A stretch of DNA of 63,708 nucleotides, taken from an uncultured Prevotella sp. (GTDB lineage Bacteria > Bacteroidota > Bacteroidia > Bacteroidales > Bacteroidaceae). Positions 7,267 through 15,726 of the stretch are shown in pieces. The position numbers and the translations under genes are program-made. Location of the stretch: assembly GCA_946999045.1 (NCBI GenBank), contig CAMQBR010000010.1, positions 1 to 63,708 of the forward strand. Direction: 5' to 3'. Every line of letters begins with the position of its first letter. The first letter of the stretch is position 1. The notes beneath the pieces are model-generated. The model worked only from the letters and a program-made list of their open reading frames with translations. It searched no databases and was not told the origin of the DNA.

Positions 7267-8940
7267 ATGAACATGAAAACAGACGCACAAATTGCTCACG
7301 AAGCACAGTTACTCCCTATCGGAGAGGTTGCCAATCTTATTGATATTCCACAAGAAACATTAGAGCCGTATGGTAAGTATATGGCGAAGGTTTCTTACAA
7401 ACTAATTGATGAGGAGAAGGTTAAAAAGTCTAAACTAATTCTTGTTACGTCTATCACGCCTACCAAAACGGGAAATGGAAAAACCACAGTTAGCGTTGGT
7501 TTAGCTATGGGTATGCACCGCATGGGTAAAAAGGCTATTGTCGCTTTGCGCGAACCTTCTTTGGGGCCATGCTTTGGCATGAAAGGAGGTGCAGCTGGTG
7601 GTGGTTATGCTCAGGTGTTACCTATGGATAAAATAAACTTACACTTTACGGGCGATTTTCATGCTATTACATCTGCCAACAACATGATTTCTGCCTTGTT
7701 GGATAACTACTGTTATCAACATCGTGATGAGGGATTTGCATTGCGTGAAGTGTTGTGGAGACGTGTGTTGGATGTGAACGATCGCAACTTGCGCAACATT
7801 ATAACAGGTATTGGAGCTAAGACGGATGGCATTGTTACCGAATCTGGTTTTGATATTACACCTGCTTCTGAAATTATGGCGATACTTTGTCTGGCTTCTG
7901 ATGAGGCTGATTTGCAACGTCGCATTGAAAATATCCTCTTGGGTATTACCATTGAAGGTAAAAAGTTTACGGTAAAAGATTTAGGTGTGGCTGGAGCCAT
8001 TACTGCTTTGTTGCATGATGCTATTCATCCTAATTTAGTACAAACGATAGAACACACGCCTGCTTTTATTCATGGAGGTCCGTTTGCCAATATTGCCCAT
8101 GGTTGCAATAGTTTGATAGCTACTAAGATGGCAATGACCTTTGGAGATTATGCCATTACAGAAGCAGGCTTTGGAGCAGACCTCGGTGCAGAGAAGTTCT
8201 TTGATATTAAGTGTCGCAAAGCAAAATTATCACCGAAGTTAACTATTTTAGTGGCTACAGCTCAAGCCTTGAAGATGCATGGTGGAGTAGATTTGGATGA
8301 TATTAAAAAGCCAAATGTTCAGGGTATAGAGAAAGGATTGGCTAACATGGATAAACACATTGCCAATTTGCAAGCATACGGACAAACGGTTGTTGTTTGC
8401 ATCAATCGCTTTGCTGCAGATACAGATGAGGAATTGCAGTTAGTCCAAGACCATTGTAAAGAGATAGGTGTAGGCTGTGCTATCAATACCGCCTTTGTAG
8501 ATGGAGGTAGGGGTGCAGAAGCGTTAGCACATTTAGTGGTGGATACTATAGAGCAGCATCCGTCAAAACCTTTACAGATGTTATACAAGGATGAAGATAG
8601 TATAGAAGAAAAGGTTACTAAAGTAGCACAACAGGTTTATGGCGCAAGAAAAGTAATTTTTAAGTTGGCTGCCAAGAAGAAGCTGGCTCGCATACAAGCT
8701 ATGGGTTATCAACATTTCCCTGTGTGCATTGCTAAGACTCAATATTCATTCTCTGAAGACGCCAAAGCTTATGGAACACCAAAAGACTTTGATATAACTA
8801 TTCGTGATTTCGTTATCAATGCTGGTGCCGAAATGGTAGTAGCTATTGTTGGAACAATTGTTCGTATGCCAGGGCTACCAAAGATTCCACAAGCCGAAAA
8901 TATTTATATAGAGAATGGAAAAATCATGGGGCTTTCGTAA
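7267..8940 (+). CDS. fhs: Formate--tetrahydrofolate ligase
   Basis: 557-residue enzyme that uses ATP to join formate to tetrahydrofolate, giving 10-formyl-THF for purine and formyl-Met synthesis. The nucleotide motif TPTKTGNGKTT is at 64-74, followed by the family segments REPSLGPCFGMKGGAAGGG (about 95-113) and the C-terminal FPVCIAKTQYSFSED stretch. Full-length family members are about 555 residues, so the gene is complete. The ATG at 7267 gives MNMKTD; the internal ATG two codons later is an equally possible start. The gene is monocistronic and followed by a strong bidirectional terminator. Confidence 0.97.
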   Translation: MNMKTDAQIAHEAQLLPIGEVANLIDIPQETLEPYGKYMAKVSYKLIDEEKVKKSKLILVTSITPTKTGNGKTTVSVGLAMGMHRMGKKAIVALREPSLGPCFGMKGGAAGGGYAQVLPMDKINLHFTGDFHAITSANNMISALLDNYCYQHRDEGFALREVLWRRVLDVNDRNLRNIITGIGAKTDGIVTESGFDITPASEIMAILCLASDEADLQRRIENILLGITIEGKKFTVKDLGVAGAITALLHDAIHPNLVQTIEHTPAFIHGGPFANIAHGCNSLIATKMAMTFGDYAITEAGFGADLGAEKFFDIKCRKAKLSPKLTILVATAQALKMHGGVDLDDIKKPNVQGIEKGLANMDKHIANLQAYGQTVVVCINRFAADTDEELQLVQDHCKEIGVGCAINTAFVDGGRGAEALAHLVVDTIEQHPSKPLQMLYKDEDSIEEKVTKVAQQVYGARKVIFKLAAKKKLARIQAMGYQHFPVCIAKTQYSFSEDAKAYGTPKDFDITIRDFVINAGAEMVVAIVGTIVRMPGLPKIPQAENIYIENGKIMGLS

Positions 8941-8981
8941 TTTATAATTCATGTAAGCAGTGTTGATGATAACAAAAAGAA

Positions 8982-9019
8982 ACTCCTCCTTTGTACATTT
9001 TTATGTATAAAGGAGGAGT
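8982..9019. terminator. Bidirectional terminator between fhs and tRNA-Pro
   Basis: 17-bp arms at 8982-8998 and 9003-9019 (ACTCCTCCTTTGTACAT and its complement with one G-T pair). It is followed by TCTTTTGT on the plus strand and preceded by ACAAAAAGAA, which gives a T-run on the minus strand. It can end fhs transcripts from the left and tRNA-Pro transcripts from the right. Confidence 0.85.
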
Positions 9020-9025
9020 CTTTTG

Positions 9026-9098
9026 TCGGGATGAGGCGATTCGAACGCCCGACCCCTACGTCCCGAACGTAGTGCGCTACCAACTGCGCTACATCCCG
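9026..9098 (-). tRNA. tRNA-Pro (CGG)
   Basis: On the minus strand, the acceptor stem CGGGATG/CATCCCG, D-arm GCGC-AGTTGGTA-GCGC and anticodon stem CTACG/CGTAG enclose loop TTCGGGA. The T-arm is GGGCG-TTCGAAT-CGCCT. The anticodon is CGG and reads CCG; G37 is typical of proline tRNAs. The discriminator is A at 9026. CCA is not encoded. Length is 73 nt. Confidence 0.95.
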
Positions 9099-9148
9099 TA
9101 AATGCTGGTATAATCCTCTTGTAAGCGTATTCCTGATAAATTCTTTGG

Positions 9149-9179
9149 CAAAGTTAATGTTATTTTGTGTAATGAGCAA
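9149..9179 (-). promoter_or_regulatory. Promoter of tRNA-Pro
   Basis: Minus strand TTG (9179-9177), 20-bp spacer, TAACTTTG (9156-9149). It is about 50 bp upstream of the mature tRNA 5' end, leaving a short leader. Confidence 0.65.
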
Positions 9180-9218
9180 GATAAATTAAAGTAAAATTTA
9201 AGCTATCTTATATAATAA

Positions 9219-9248
9219 AAGGTTACATCTCAACAGAAATGTAACCTT
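9219..9248 (-). terminator. Terminator of rpsT
   Basis: Perfect 10-bp arms AAGGTTACAT (9219-9228) and ATGTAACCTT (9239-9248). On the minus strand the hairpin is followed by TTATTATA after CCTT, a T-rich tail. It lies 27 bp past the rpsT stop. Confidence 0.8.
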
Positions 9249-9274
9249 ATATATTATAGAGCGTAATATATTAA

Positions 9275-9529
9275 TTATGCAAGACTATTAACGTATTGGG
9301 ATAAACTTGATTTCAAGTTGGCAGCCTTATTCTTGTGGATAATATTAGTTTTAGCCAATTTATCTAACATCTTCTGTACTTCAGGATACAGCTTGATAGC
9401 CTCATCCTTATTGGTTATAGCACGCAACTTACGTACAGCGTTGCGCATAGTCTTTGCGTAGTATTTATTGTGCAAAGTCTTAACTTTGTCCTGACGGATT
9501 CTCTTAAGTGATGATTTGTGATTTGCCAT
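9275..9529 (-). CDS. rpsT: 30S ribosomal protein S20
   Basis: 84-residue basic protein with the S20 signature MANHKSSLKRIRQ at the N-terminus and the C-terminal helix IIHKNKAANLKSSLSQ. S20 binds 16S rRNA early in 30S assembly. It lies 29 bp downstream of tRNA-Glu on the same strand. No promoter was seen in that gap, so it is probably transcribed with the tRNA from 9652-9682 and released by tRNA processing. The terminator is at 9219-9248. Confidence 0.97.
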   Translation of the reverse strand: MANHKSSLKRIRQDKVKTLHNKYYAKTMRNAVRKLRAITNKDEAIKLYPEVQKMLDKLAKTNIIHKNKAANLKSSLSQYVNSLA

Positions 9530-9558
9530 CTTCTAATTTTCTTTTTTTTATTCTTTAG

Positions 9559-9630
9559 TAGTCCCTAGCAGAGTCGAACTGCTCTTTAGAGAATGAAAAT
9601 CTCTCGTCCTAACCGATAGACGAAGGGACC
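9559..9630 (-). tRNA. tRNA-Glu (TTC)
   Basis: Minus strand: acceptor GGTCCCT/AGGGACT (first pair G-T), D-arm around TCTATCGGTTAGGA, anticodon stem AGAGA/TCTCT enclosing TTTTCAT (anticodon TTC, reads GAA/GAG), T-arm AGCAG-TTCGACT-CTGCT. The discriminator is A at 9559. CCA is not encoded. Length is 72 nt. It is located directly upstream of rpsT. Confidence 0.95.
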
Positions 9631-9651
9631 ATGCTATTTGATTAGCGAGTG

Positions 9652-9682
9652 CAAAGGTAGGACAAAATTCTTGTTCTACAAA
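9652..9682 (-). promoter_or_regulatory. Promoter of the tRNA-Glu / rpsT unit
   Basis: Minus strand TTTG (9682-9679), 19-bp spacer, TACCTTTG (9659-9652), a perfect Bacteroidetes promoter 22 bp upstream of the tRNA 5' end. It is divergent from the recO promoter. Confidence 0.8.
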
Positions 9683-9722
9683 ATAATATTCCTGAAAATT
9701 TTAATAAAGTGGTAAAAAATAG

Positions 9723-9730
9723 TACTTTTG
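9723..9730 (+). promoter_or_regulatory. -7 element of the recO promoter
   Basis: TACTTTTG matches TAnnTTTG; no clear upstream TTG was found at the right distance. It lies 45 bp before the ATG at 9775 and inside the longer open frame that begins at 9709. This argues against that longer start. Confidence 0.5.
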
Positions 9731-9774
9731 TATTCGTCATACTCTATTTGGAATTGATAATAGATGATTTAATT

Positions 9775-10500
9775 ATGCTAATAAAAACTCATGCTATTGT
9801 TTTGCGAACCATAAAATATGGTGATCAAAAGGTTATTGTTGATATGTTTACGGAGCATATAGGATGTGTTACGTTTATTCAGCGAATACAAAAGACAAAG
9901 CGAGGTAGGATAGGAATGCAGTTCTTTCAGCCTCTTACTAATTTGGAGATAGAATACGATGCAAGACAGAATGTTGCTTTACAAAAACTAAAAAATATTC
10001 GTATTGCTTATCCTTTTTCTTCTATTCCATTTAGTCCTTATAAAACGTCTATCTCTTTGTTTATCTGTGAGTTCTTATTTTATTGTGTTCGAAGCGAACA
10101 ACGAGGGCTACCATTATACCATTTTATAGAGAAGAGTGTGAAATGGTTAGATGCTTCGACTCATCATTTTTCCAATTTTCATATAGTGTTTATGCTTCGT
10201 CTTACTCGTTTTATTGGCTTTTATCCTAATTTAGAGTATTATCAAGATAATGATTTCTTTGATTTACGCAACGGTGTGTTTACCTCTCTTCCGCCCAATC
10301 ATGGCGCTTATATAGTGCCAGCAGAGGCTGCTAAGATAAATTTATTAATGAGAATGAATTATAGCACTATGCATATATTTCGTTTTTCGCATGAAGAACG
10401 TAATCGATGTGTTGATTTGATATTAACGTATTATCGTTTGCATGTTCCTTCTTTTCCTGAATTAAAATCTCTTTCGGTATTGCAGACGTTGTATAAATAG
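9775..10500 (+). CDS. recO: DNA repair protein RecO
   Basis: 241 residues from the chosen start MLIKTHAIVLRTIKYGD, which aligns with the usual RecO N-terminal OB-fold (about residues 1-80). A helical domain follows. RecO works with RecR (and RecF) to load RecA onto SSB-coated single strands in gap repair. The open frame extends 22 codons further upstream to 9709, but that part covers a promoter-like TACTTTTG, and RecO proteins start near this point. The zinc-finger cysteines of some RecO proteins are absent, as is common in Bacteroidetes. Monocistronic. Confidence 0.88.
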   Translation: MLIKTHAIVLRTIKYGDQKVIVDMFTEHIGCVTFIQRIQKTKRGRIGMQFFQPLTNLEIEYDARQNVALQKLKNIRIAYPFSSIPFSPYKTSISLFICEFLFYCVRSEQRGLPLYHFIEKSVKWLDASTHHFSNFHIVFMLRLTRFIGFYPNLEYYQDNDFFDLRNGVFTSLPPNHGAYIVPAEAAKINLLMRMNYSTMHIFRFSHEERNRCVDLILTYYRLHVPSFPELKSLSVLQTLYK

Positions 10501-10575
10501 TATTGTTGCTGTTGTTGTATTTACCTTAGTACCATATTTTATTTTAGACATAATCCTCTTTCTACTTATATATAT

Positions 10576-10965
10576 TTATCGCAGATACCATATTTTGTTA
10601 TGTTCTACCATTGGCACCACTATCTCTTCTGACGTCTTATCTCCATATACCAATACCAAGAATGCATTGGCAGCATGCTTGCGTGTATCTACTTCAGATT
10701 TTGTTATACGTATCTCCTTGATGCCTTGGTGATCGGTTTGTTGCTGTGCCATAAACATTTTGGCATTATCTTTCAGCTGTTCTCTGTAACTATGGGGGAT
10801 ACTATCCTCACGGTAATGCCCATCAACGTAGGCATCGTAATTATTTCTTAACAAATAGGTGTAATATTGCTTCGCAGTTTCTGCTACTATATCTTCTTGT
10901 TTAGGAGTAGAGGAGCAGGATAACAATAAAGAAAGAAGGAAAATAACGAATAGAGCTTGCTTCAT
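10576..10965 (-). CDS. Small lipoprotein, NTF2-like (function unknown)
   Basis: 129 residues beginning with a signal peptide and lipobox LLSC (Cys at about residue 17), so it is predicted to be lipid-anchored. The mature part has a helical start (ETAKQYYTYLLRNNYDAY) followed by strand-rich sequence ending VPMVEHNKIWYLR. This layout resembles DUF4878/NTF2-like small lipoproteins that often sit in Bacteroidales genomes, but I cannot assign a specific family. It stands alone between recO and a miniature element. The closing 'I/W-Y-L' strand supports the fold guess only weakly. Confidence 0.7.
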   Translation of the reverse strand: MKQALFVIFLLSLLLSCSSTPKQEDIVAETAKQYYTYLLRNNYDAYVDGHYREDSIPHSYREQLKDNAKMFMAQQQTDHQGIKEIRITKSEVDTRKHAANAFLVLVYGDKTSEEIVVPMVEHNKIWYLR

Positions 10966-11018
10966 TGATAGTTGAAAAGTTAGTGAGAAATATATTCTAA
11001 AAAAATCCTATGTATAAT

Positions 11019-11209
11019 GGGCGGTTCTATAAATTACCACCGTAAAACTTTTTATGTCTGTGTTTTTACGTTTGGTCATCTTGTGGGCTCTTTTTGATTC
11101 AGTTTTCTTGTTCGTTCAGTCGTATAGCTAACTATACTCCTTTATTCACAAACAAATTGGCCTCAAAAATAGTCTCTCAATCTGTCAAAGCTAATTTATA
11201 GAACCGCCC
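11019..11209. mobile_element. Miniature inverted-repeat element, copy A (191 bp)
   Basis: Perfect 18-bp terminal inverted repeats GGGCGGTTCTATAAATTA at both ends, flanked by a TAAT/TAAT duplication (11015-11018 and 11210-11213). The central hairpin is GTATAG-CTAA-CTATAC. There is no open reading frame. It lies in the gap upstream of the small lipoprotein gene. Confidence 0.85.
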
Positions 11210-11283
11210 TAATATGTATATAGGAAGCGCAGACTTATAGATAATCTACGGCAATATAGTACTTTCAGTAAAATGGCTAATCA

Positions 11284-11303
11284 CTCCCCCCCTTCTGGGG
11301 GAG
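11284..11303. repeat. C/G-rich hairpin downstream of der
   Basis: CTCCCCC (11284-11290) pairs with GGGGGAG (11297-11303) around a CCTTCT loop, 26 bp after the der stop. There is no T-run, so termination is uncertain. Similar CTCCC...GGGAG sequences occur at 49866-49895 and 60463-60494, which suggests a dispersed palindromic unit. Confidence 0.45.
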
Positions 11304-11328
11304 GGGTAATGGAGGGAGAGAGAATTTG

Positions 11329-12642
11329 CTATTTCTTCCGCACAAATACATTGATAGGCGAACCTGTTAGCTTCCAGCTTTCTCTAATTTTGTTCTCCAG
11401 AAAGCGGCGATAATTCTCCTTGATGTATTGTGGCAAGTTAGCATAAAACACAAATGAAGGTATTTGAGTGTTAGGCAATTGCGTGCAATACTTTATCTTG
11501 ATATACTTACCTTTTATAGAAGGTGGTGGCGTCTCCTCTATGATAGGCAACATTACTTCATTGAGCTTAGACGTACCAATGCGCAACTTACGGCTCAGAT
11601 AAACATTCTTTGCCGTTTCCAGCACCTTAAAGATACGCTGCTTGGTCATAGCAGAAGCAAAGATAATAGGGAAATCAGTAAACGGAGCCATACGGTTGTA
11701 GATAGCATTCTCGAACGTAGTTATCACTTTTTGATTCTTATCTTCTACCAAATCCCATTTGTTAACCACTACTACCAACGACTTGTTGTTGCGCTGTATC
11801 AGTTGAAAGATATTCATATCTTGCGTCTCAATGCCTCGTGTCGCATCAATCATCAAAATACACACATCGCTATTTTCAATGGCACGAATACTGCGCATCA
11901 CCGAATAGAATTCCAAATCTTCCGTAACTTTGTTCTTTCGACGAATACCTGCTGTATCAACTAAATAGAAGTCAAAGCCAAATTTATCATATCTTGTATA
12001 GATACTGTCGCGAGTAGTACCAGCAATCTCTGTAACAATATTCCTATCTTCTCCGATAAAAGCGTTGATGATGCTACTTTTACCTGCATTAGGCCTGCCC
12101 ACAACGGCAAAGCGAGGTATGTTTTCTTCTATTTCTTCTGGCTTATCGGTAGGCAATTTTTCCAATATCAAATCAAGTAACTCACCTGTTCCGCTACCTG
12201 TGGCAGCACTGACGCATTGAGGATCGCCTAAACCCAAGCGATAAAACTCGGCAGCGGTATAATACTCTGAGCTATTATCTACTTTATTGGCGACCAAGAT
12301 AACAGGTAACTTAGTACGGCGCAATATCTGTGCGACATCTGCATCCCAGTCTGTTAGTCCGTTTTGTACATCTACCAAGAATAACACCAAGTCGGCTTCT
12401 TCTGTGGCAACAATTACTTGTTTGCGGATAGCATCTTCAAAGACATCATCCGAATTAACTACCCAACCACCAGTGTCTACAACTGAAAATTCTTTTCCGT
12501 TCCACGAACACTTGCCATACTGGCGATCGCGTGTAGTGCCAGCGGTATTACTTACTATCGCCTTACGCGACTGTGTTAAACGATTAAACAAAGTAGACTT
12601 CCCCACATTAGGACGCCCTACAATTGCTACAAGATTTGCCAT
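11329..12642 (-). CDS. der: Ribosome-assembly GTPase Der (EngA)
   Basis: 437 residues with two tandem Era-like G domains. The first P-loop is GRPNVGKST at 9-17 and the second GRPNAGKSS at 182-190, each with its own TTRD switch (TAGTTRD) and NKxD motif (ANKVD near 118-122; VNKWD in the second). A C-terminal KH-like domain follows. Der binds the 50S subunit during late maturation and is essential in most bacteria. It is the last gene of the yceD-rpmF-fabH-era-der series, 61 bp after era, with no separate promoter seen. Complete and ordinary. Confidence 0.97.
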   Translation of the reverse strand: MANLVAIVGRPNVGKSTLFNRLTQSRKAIVSNTAGTTRDRQYGKCSWNGKEFSVVDTGGWVVNSDDVFEDAIRKQVIVATEEADLVLFLVDVQNGLTDWDADVAQILRRTKLPVILVANKVDNSSEYYTAAEFYRLGLGDPQCVSAATGSGTGELLDLILEKLPTDKPEEIEENIPRFAVVGRPNAGKSSIINAFIGEDRNIVTEIAGTTRDSIYTRYDKFGFDFYLVDTAGIRRKNKVTEDLEFYSVMRSIRAIENSDVCILMIDATRGIETQDMNIFQLIQRNNKSLVVVVNKWDLVEDKNQKVITTFENAIYNRMAPFTDFPIIFASAMTKQRIFKVLETAKNVYLSRKLRIGTSKLNEVMLPIIEETPPPSIKGKYIKIKYCTQLPNTQIPSFVFYANLPQYIKENYRRFLENKIRESWKLTGSPINVFVRKK

Positions 12643-12703
12643 ATTTTATATTTACTTCTTATTGCTAATGATAAAAGGAGACAATGAAAATAATGTACCT
12701 TCC

Positions 12704-13585
12704 TTATTTTGGATTGTACCCAAAGTTATCAAGCTCACGTTCAGAATTGCGCCAATCTTTGTCTACTTTGACAAAGGTTTCGAGATATATCTTCTTGTTA
12801 AAAAACTTTTCTAATGTCTTGCGAGCCTCTGTACTTACTTTCTTTAATGCTACACCCTGATGACCTATGATAATGCCTTTCTGAGAATTACGCTCTACAT
12901 AGATAATAGCATGAATGTTTATTTGTGTCTCTGTCTCCTTAAAGCTCTCTATCTTTACCTCTACCGAATAAGGTATCTCCTTATCGTAATATAGTAAAAT
13001 TTTTTCGCGTATAATCTCGCTCACAAAAAACTTAGCAGGCTTATCTGTTAACTTATCTTTTTCAAAATAAGGAGGACTGTCGGGCAAAAGCTCTTTAATA
13101 CGCTTGAGTAGGAGATCGACACCAAACTTATTAGATGCCGAAACTGGTAGTATCTCTGCATCGGGTAGCAAGTTATGCCACTTTTCTACCAATGTACCCA
13201 ACGTCTTTTCATTGCTTCGGTCTATCTTGTTGATGAGCAAAATAACAGGAATGGTCATTTTACGAACCTTCTCCAGAAAATCCATATTCTTTTCTGGATC
13301 TTCCACTATATCAGTAACATATAGCAAAATATCGGCGTCAGCCAATGCCGACTCAGAGAAAGCAAGCATATACTCCTGCATCTTGTAATTAGGTATCAAT
13401 ACCCCTGGGGTATCAGAAAAAACAATTTGCGTATCATCGGTGTTAACAATACCCATGATACGATGACGAGTAGTTTGTGCCTTAAAGGTAGCAATAGAGA
13501 TACGCTCGCCCACCAGTTGGTTCATCAATGTAGACTTTCCCACATTAGGGTTGCCCACTATATTTACAAAACCTGCTTTGTGCAT
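12704..13585 (-). CDS. era: GTPase Era
   Basis: 293 residues. N-terminal G domain with P-loop GNPNVGKST (about 11-19), the effector TTRHRIMGI and DTPG motif, and NKIDRS (about 118-123). A C-terminal KH RNA-binding domain contains GIIIGHQG (GxxG) near 240. Era binds the 3' end of 16S rRNA and checks 30S assembly. The gene lies between fabH (with an intrinsic terminator in the gap) and der. Partial read-through, or a promoter I cannot identify in the AT-rich 13586-13640 stretch, must supply transcription. Confidence 0.97.
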   Translation of the reverse strand: MHKAGFVNIVGNPNVGKSTLMNQLVGERISIATFKAQTTRHRIMGIVNTDDTQIVFSDTPGVLIPNYKMQEYMLAFSESALADADILLYVTDIVEDPEKNMDFLEKVRKMTIPVILLINKIDRSNEKTLGTLVEKWHNLLPDAEILPVSASNKFGVDLLLKRIKELLPDSPPYFEKDKLTDKPAKFFVSEIIREKILLYYDKEIPYSVEVKIESFKETETQINIHAIIYVERNSQKGIIIGHQGVALKKVSTEARKTLEKFFNKKIYLETFVKVDKDWRNSERELDNFGYNPK

Positions 13586-13642
13586 ACGTTATATGATATT
13601 ATATATATAATAGGTGAAAATGTTTTCCTCACAATAGAGAAA

Positions 13643-13676
13643 AAAGCGCATTCTTTACTACGAAAGGATGCGCTTT
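13643..13676 (-). terminator. Intrinsic terminator after fabH
   Basis: 14-bp arms at 13643-13656 and 13663-13676 (AAAGCGCATTCTTT and its complement with one G-T pair). On the minus strand this is followed by TTTTTTCTC. It lies between fabH and era, so it separates or attenuates the two halves of the cluster. Confidence 0.8.
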
Positions 13677-13709
13677 CTTCAAAAAACGGAATCGTTATGT
13701 TCGATTTCT

Positions 13710-14732
13710 TTATTTCTTGGTAGTTGCTACTGCAGCACCATCATACGCCCACTTAAAGAAAGAAGCTCCATGTACAAAGCCTGCACCAAAGGCAGTAAAG
13801 ATAACATGGTCGCCCTTCTTCAGTTTACTTTCGTAATCCCAAAGGGCAAGAGGAATAGTGGCTGCACTAGTGTTACCATAATGCTGAATGTTTACAGCAA
13901 CCTTATCCAAAGATAACTCTGCACGCTTGGCAACAGCCTCAATAATACGTAAGTTAGCCTCGTGAGGTATTACCCAGTCAATATCATTGTTGGTAAGGTT
14001 ATTACGCTTCATAATCTCTACTACATCATTGCTCATATCGGTTACCGCATAGCGGAATACGTTACGACCTTCTTGATAAAGATAATGCAAACGATGATCA
14101 ACAGTAAAGTGAGAAGGAGGACAAACACTACCACCAGCCTTCATGTGCAAGAAAGGTAGTCCCTTACCATCGGTACGGAAGAACATATCTTGCATACCAT
14201 ATTCAGAGTCTTCAGCAGCTTCAACCAAAACCGCACCAGCGCCATCTCCAAAAAGCACGCATGTTTGTCGGTCTTGATAGTCAACTAAAGATGACATCTT
14301 ATCAGCACCAATAACAATTATCTTCTTACAACGTCCACTCTCAATCATGTTAGCAGCCGTACTGAGCGCATACATAAAACCGCAGCACGCAGCTTCCAAG
14401 TCATAAGCAAACGCATTGTTAAGTTCTAATTTACCTAATACGATAGAAGCCGTAGAAGGAAACTTATAATCGGGCGTTGTTGTTGCAACGATGAGTGCAT
14501 CTATTGTATCGAGATCTACACCAGTCTTCTGAATCAACTGCTTAGCCGCTTTGCGAGCCAAGTAACTGGTTCCTAAGCCTTCATCCTTTAATATGCGGCG
14601 TTCTTTGATGCCGACACGAGTCATTATCCATTCATCGCTGGTATCAACCATTCTTGATAACTCGTCATTATCAAGAACATAATCTGGAACATATCCGCCA
14701 ACGCCTGTTATGATTGCGTTGATTTTTCCCAT
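13710..14732 (-). CDS. fabH: 3-oxoacyl-ACP synthase III
   Basis: 340-residue KAS III that starts fatty acid synthesis by condensing acyl-CoA with malonyl-ACP. The catalytic triad is visible: Cys116 in LEAACCGF, His257 in IPHEAN and Asn287 in HYGNTSA. The ATG at 14732 shares its last base position with the rpmF stop region, giving tight coupling with rpmF. The order yceD-rpmF-fabH is the classical bacterial arrangement linking ribosome and lipid synthesis. A terminator follows. Confidence 0.97.
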   Translation of the reverse strand: MGKINAIITGVGGYVPDYVLDNDELSRMVDTSDEWIMTRVGIKERRILKDEGLGTSYLARKAAKQLIQKTGVDLDTIDALIVATTTPDYKFPSTASIVLGKLELNNAFAYDLEAACCGFMYALSTAANMIESGRCKKIIVIGADKMSSLVDYQDRQTCVLFGDGAGAVLVEAAEDSEYGMQDMFFRTDGKGLPFLHMKAGGSVCPPSHFTVDHRLHYLYQEGRNVFRYAVTDMSNDVVEIMKRNNLTNNDIDWVIPHEANLRIIEAVAKRAELSLDKVAVNIQHYGNTSAATIPLALWDYESKLKKGDHVIFTAFGAGFVHGASFFKWAYDGAAVATTKK

Positions 14733-14917
14733 TATTCAGCTACTTCCTTTTCAATCGCAACTTTTCCTCTGTAGTAACCACAAGTTGGGCAAACTGTGTG
14801 ATATACATAGTATGCACCACAATTAGGGCATAAAGCCAATGTTGGAGCTACAGCCTTATCATGAGTTCTTCTTTTTAGTGTACGAGTCTTTGACTGTCTT
14901 CTTTTAGGATGTGCCAT
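14732..14917 (-). CDS. rpmF: 50S ribosomal protein L32
   Basis: 61 residues, MAHPKRRQSKTR start, with a zinc ribbon of four cysteines (C30, C33, C43, C46: CPNCG and CPTCG). It is thus the zinc-containing form of L32. It is located 6 bp after yceD and overlaps fabH by one base. Confidence 0.97.
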   Translation of the reverse strand: MAHPKRRQSKTRTLKRRTHDKAVAPTLALCPNCGAYYVYHTVCPTCGYYRGKVAIEKEVAE

Positions 14918-14923
14918 TTTCTT

Positions 14924-15457
14924 TTAATCTTTAATTATTGTTTTTAATTTTTCTAATCCAGCCCAGTGCGGATCTACAGAAGTCCCCTTGTCCTTATTAC
15001 TACTTCGGTTAGCCGAATGCTCTTGCAGCATTTTCATCATAGCAGGATTGCATTTTCCAGGTGCATGCACATGCTTGAAAGGAATATTGAGCTCTATAAA
15101 TTCGTAGATAAACCATGATACATCAAGTACGCTTTTGTTTTGGGGTACTATAATCAAGTCATCTTCATCTGAGTATTCTTCGCCAAGTCTTACTATAAGA
15201 CTTTCGCTTGTATTTATTTCTTGGTCCATCTCGTCCAAGCATAAGTCGCAAGTAACAACAACTGAACCATGAATGTTAAACGTAAGTTTGAAACTATCTG
15301 CCATTTTGTAGATATTAAGAGCAATGGTAAGGCTTCCCTTTTGGATATTTTTTGCTTCTACTGCCGTAAAATATTCATTATTCAGCTTAAAATCGAAGTG
15401 CGTTACATCTTGATTTATCGCTTTGAAATCAATCTTAAATTGCTCTAAGTCAAACAT
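14924..15457 (-). CDS. yceD: YceD-family (DUF177) protein
   Basis: 177 residues of the DUF177 family, almost always encoded upstream of rpmF and implicated in 23S rRNA/ribosome biogenesis. Family marks are the central CDLCLDEM cysteine motif (around residues 73-80) and a late acidic-hydrophobic stretch (LDVSWFIYEFIELNIPFKHVHAPGKC) in which another conserved cysteine occurs. Leads the yceD-rpmF-fabH transcript, with a TAACTTTG promoter element 18 bp upstream. Confidence 0.9.
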   Translation of the reverse strand: MFDLEQFKIDFKAINQDVTHFDFKLNNEYFTAVEAKNIQKGSLTIALNIYKMADSFKLTFNIHGSVVVTCDLCLDEMDQEINTSESLIVRLGEEYSDEDDLIIVPQNKSVLDVSWFIYEFIELNIPFKHVHAPGKCNPAMMKMLQEHSANRSSNKDKGTSVDPHWAGLEKLKTIIKD

Positions 15458-15474
15458 ATTTACGCTTTAGGCTG

Positions 15475-15482
15475 CAAAGTTA
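15475..15482 (-). promoter_or_regulatory. -7 element upstream of yceD
   Basis: Minus-strand TAACTTTG (TAnnTTTG match) 18 bp before the yceD ATG. No TTG at the expected upstream distance. Confidence 0.5.
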
Positions 15483-15700
15483 CAAATATTTTTTGAGATG
15501 ATACATATATATTATAGTTTTTTTGGTTTATGAGTTTACAAGTAATTAGTCTTTTAGCAAAAAACTAAAGGCTAAATTTCTTAACAACTTAACATTTTAA
15601 CCCCTTAAAAACTCAATGACTAACAAACTTAATAACTTAAAAACTAACCATAAAGCTGAATGTTCAAAGTAAAAAAGTTTAAAGTAATCTAAAAAATGAG

Positions 15701-15708
15701 TATCTTTG
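15701..15708 (+). promoter_or_regulatory. -7 element upstream of the envelope cluster
   Basis: TATCTTTG (TAnnTTTG match), 19 bp before the ATG at 15727. It overlaps the TTG that would open the frame seven codons earlier, so that TTG is not used. Confidence 0.6.
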
Positions 15709-15726
15709 CAGCAAAACATTAATGTA

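Noticed and set aside
15706..15726. TTG start seven codons upstream of the phosphoethanolamine-transferase-like gene
   Set aside because: The TTG is the 3' part of a TATCTTTG promoter element; the ATG at 15727 is in frame and begins a normal N-terminus.
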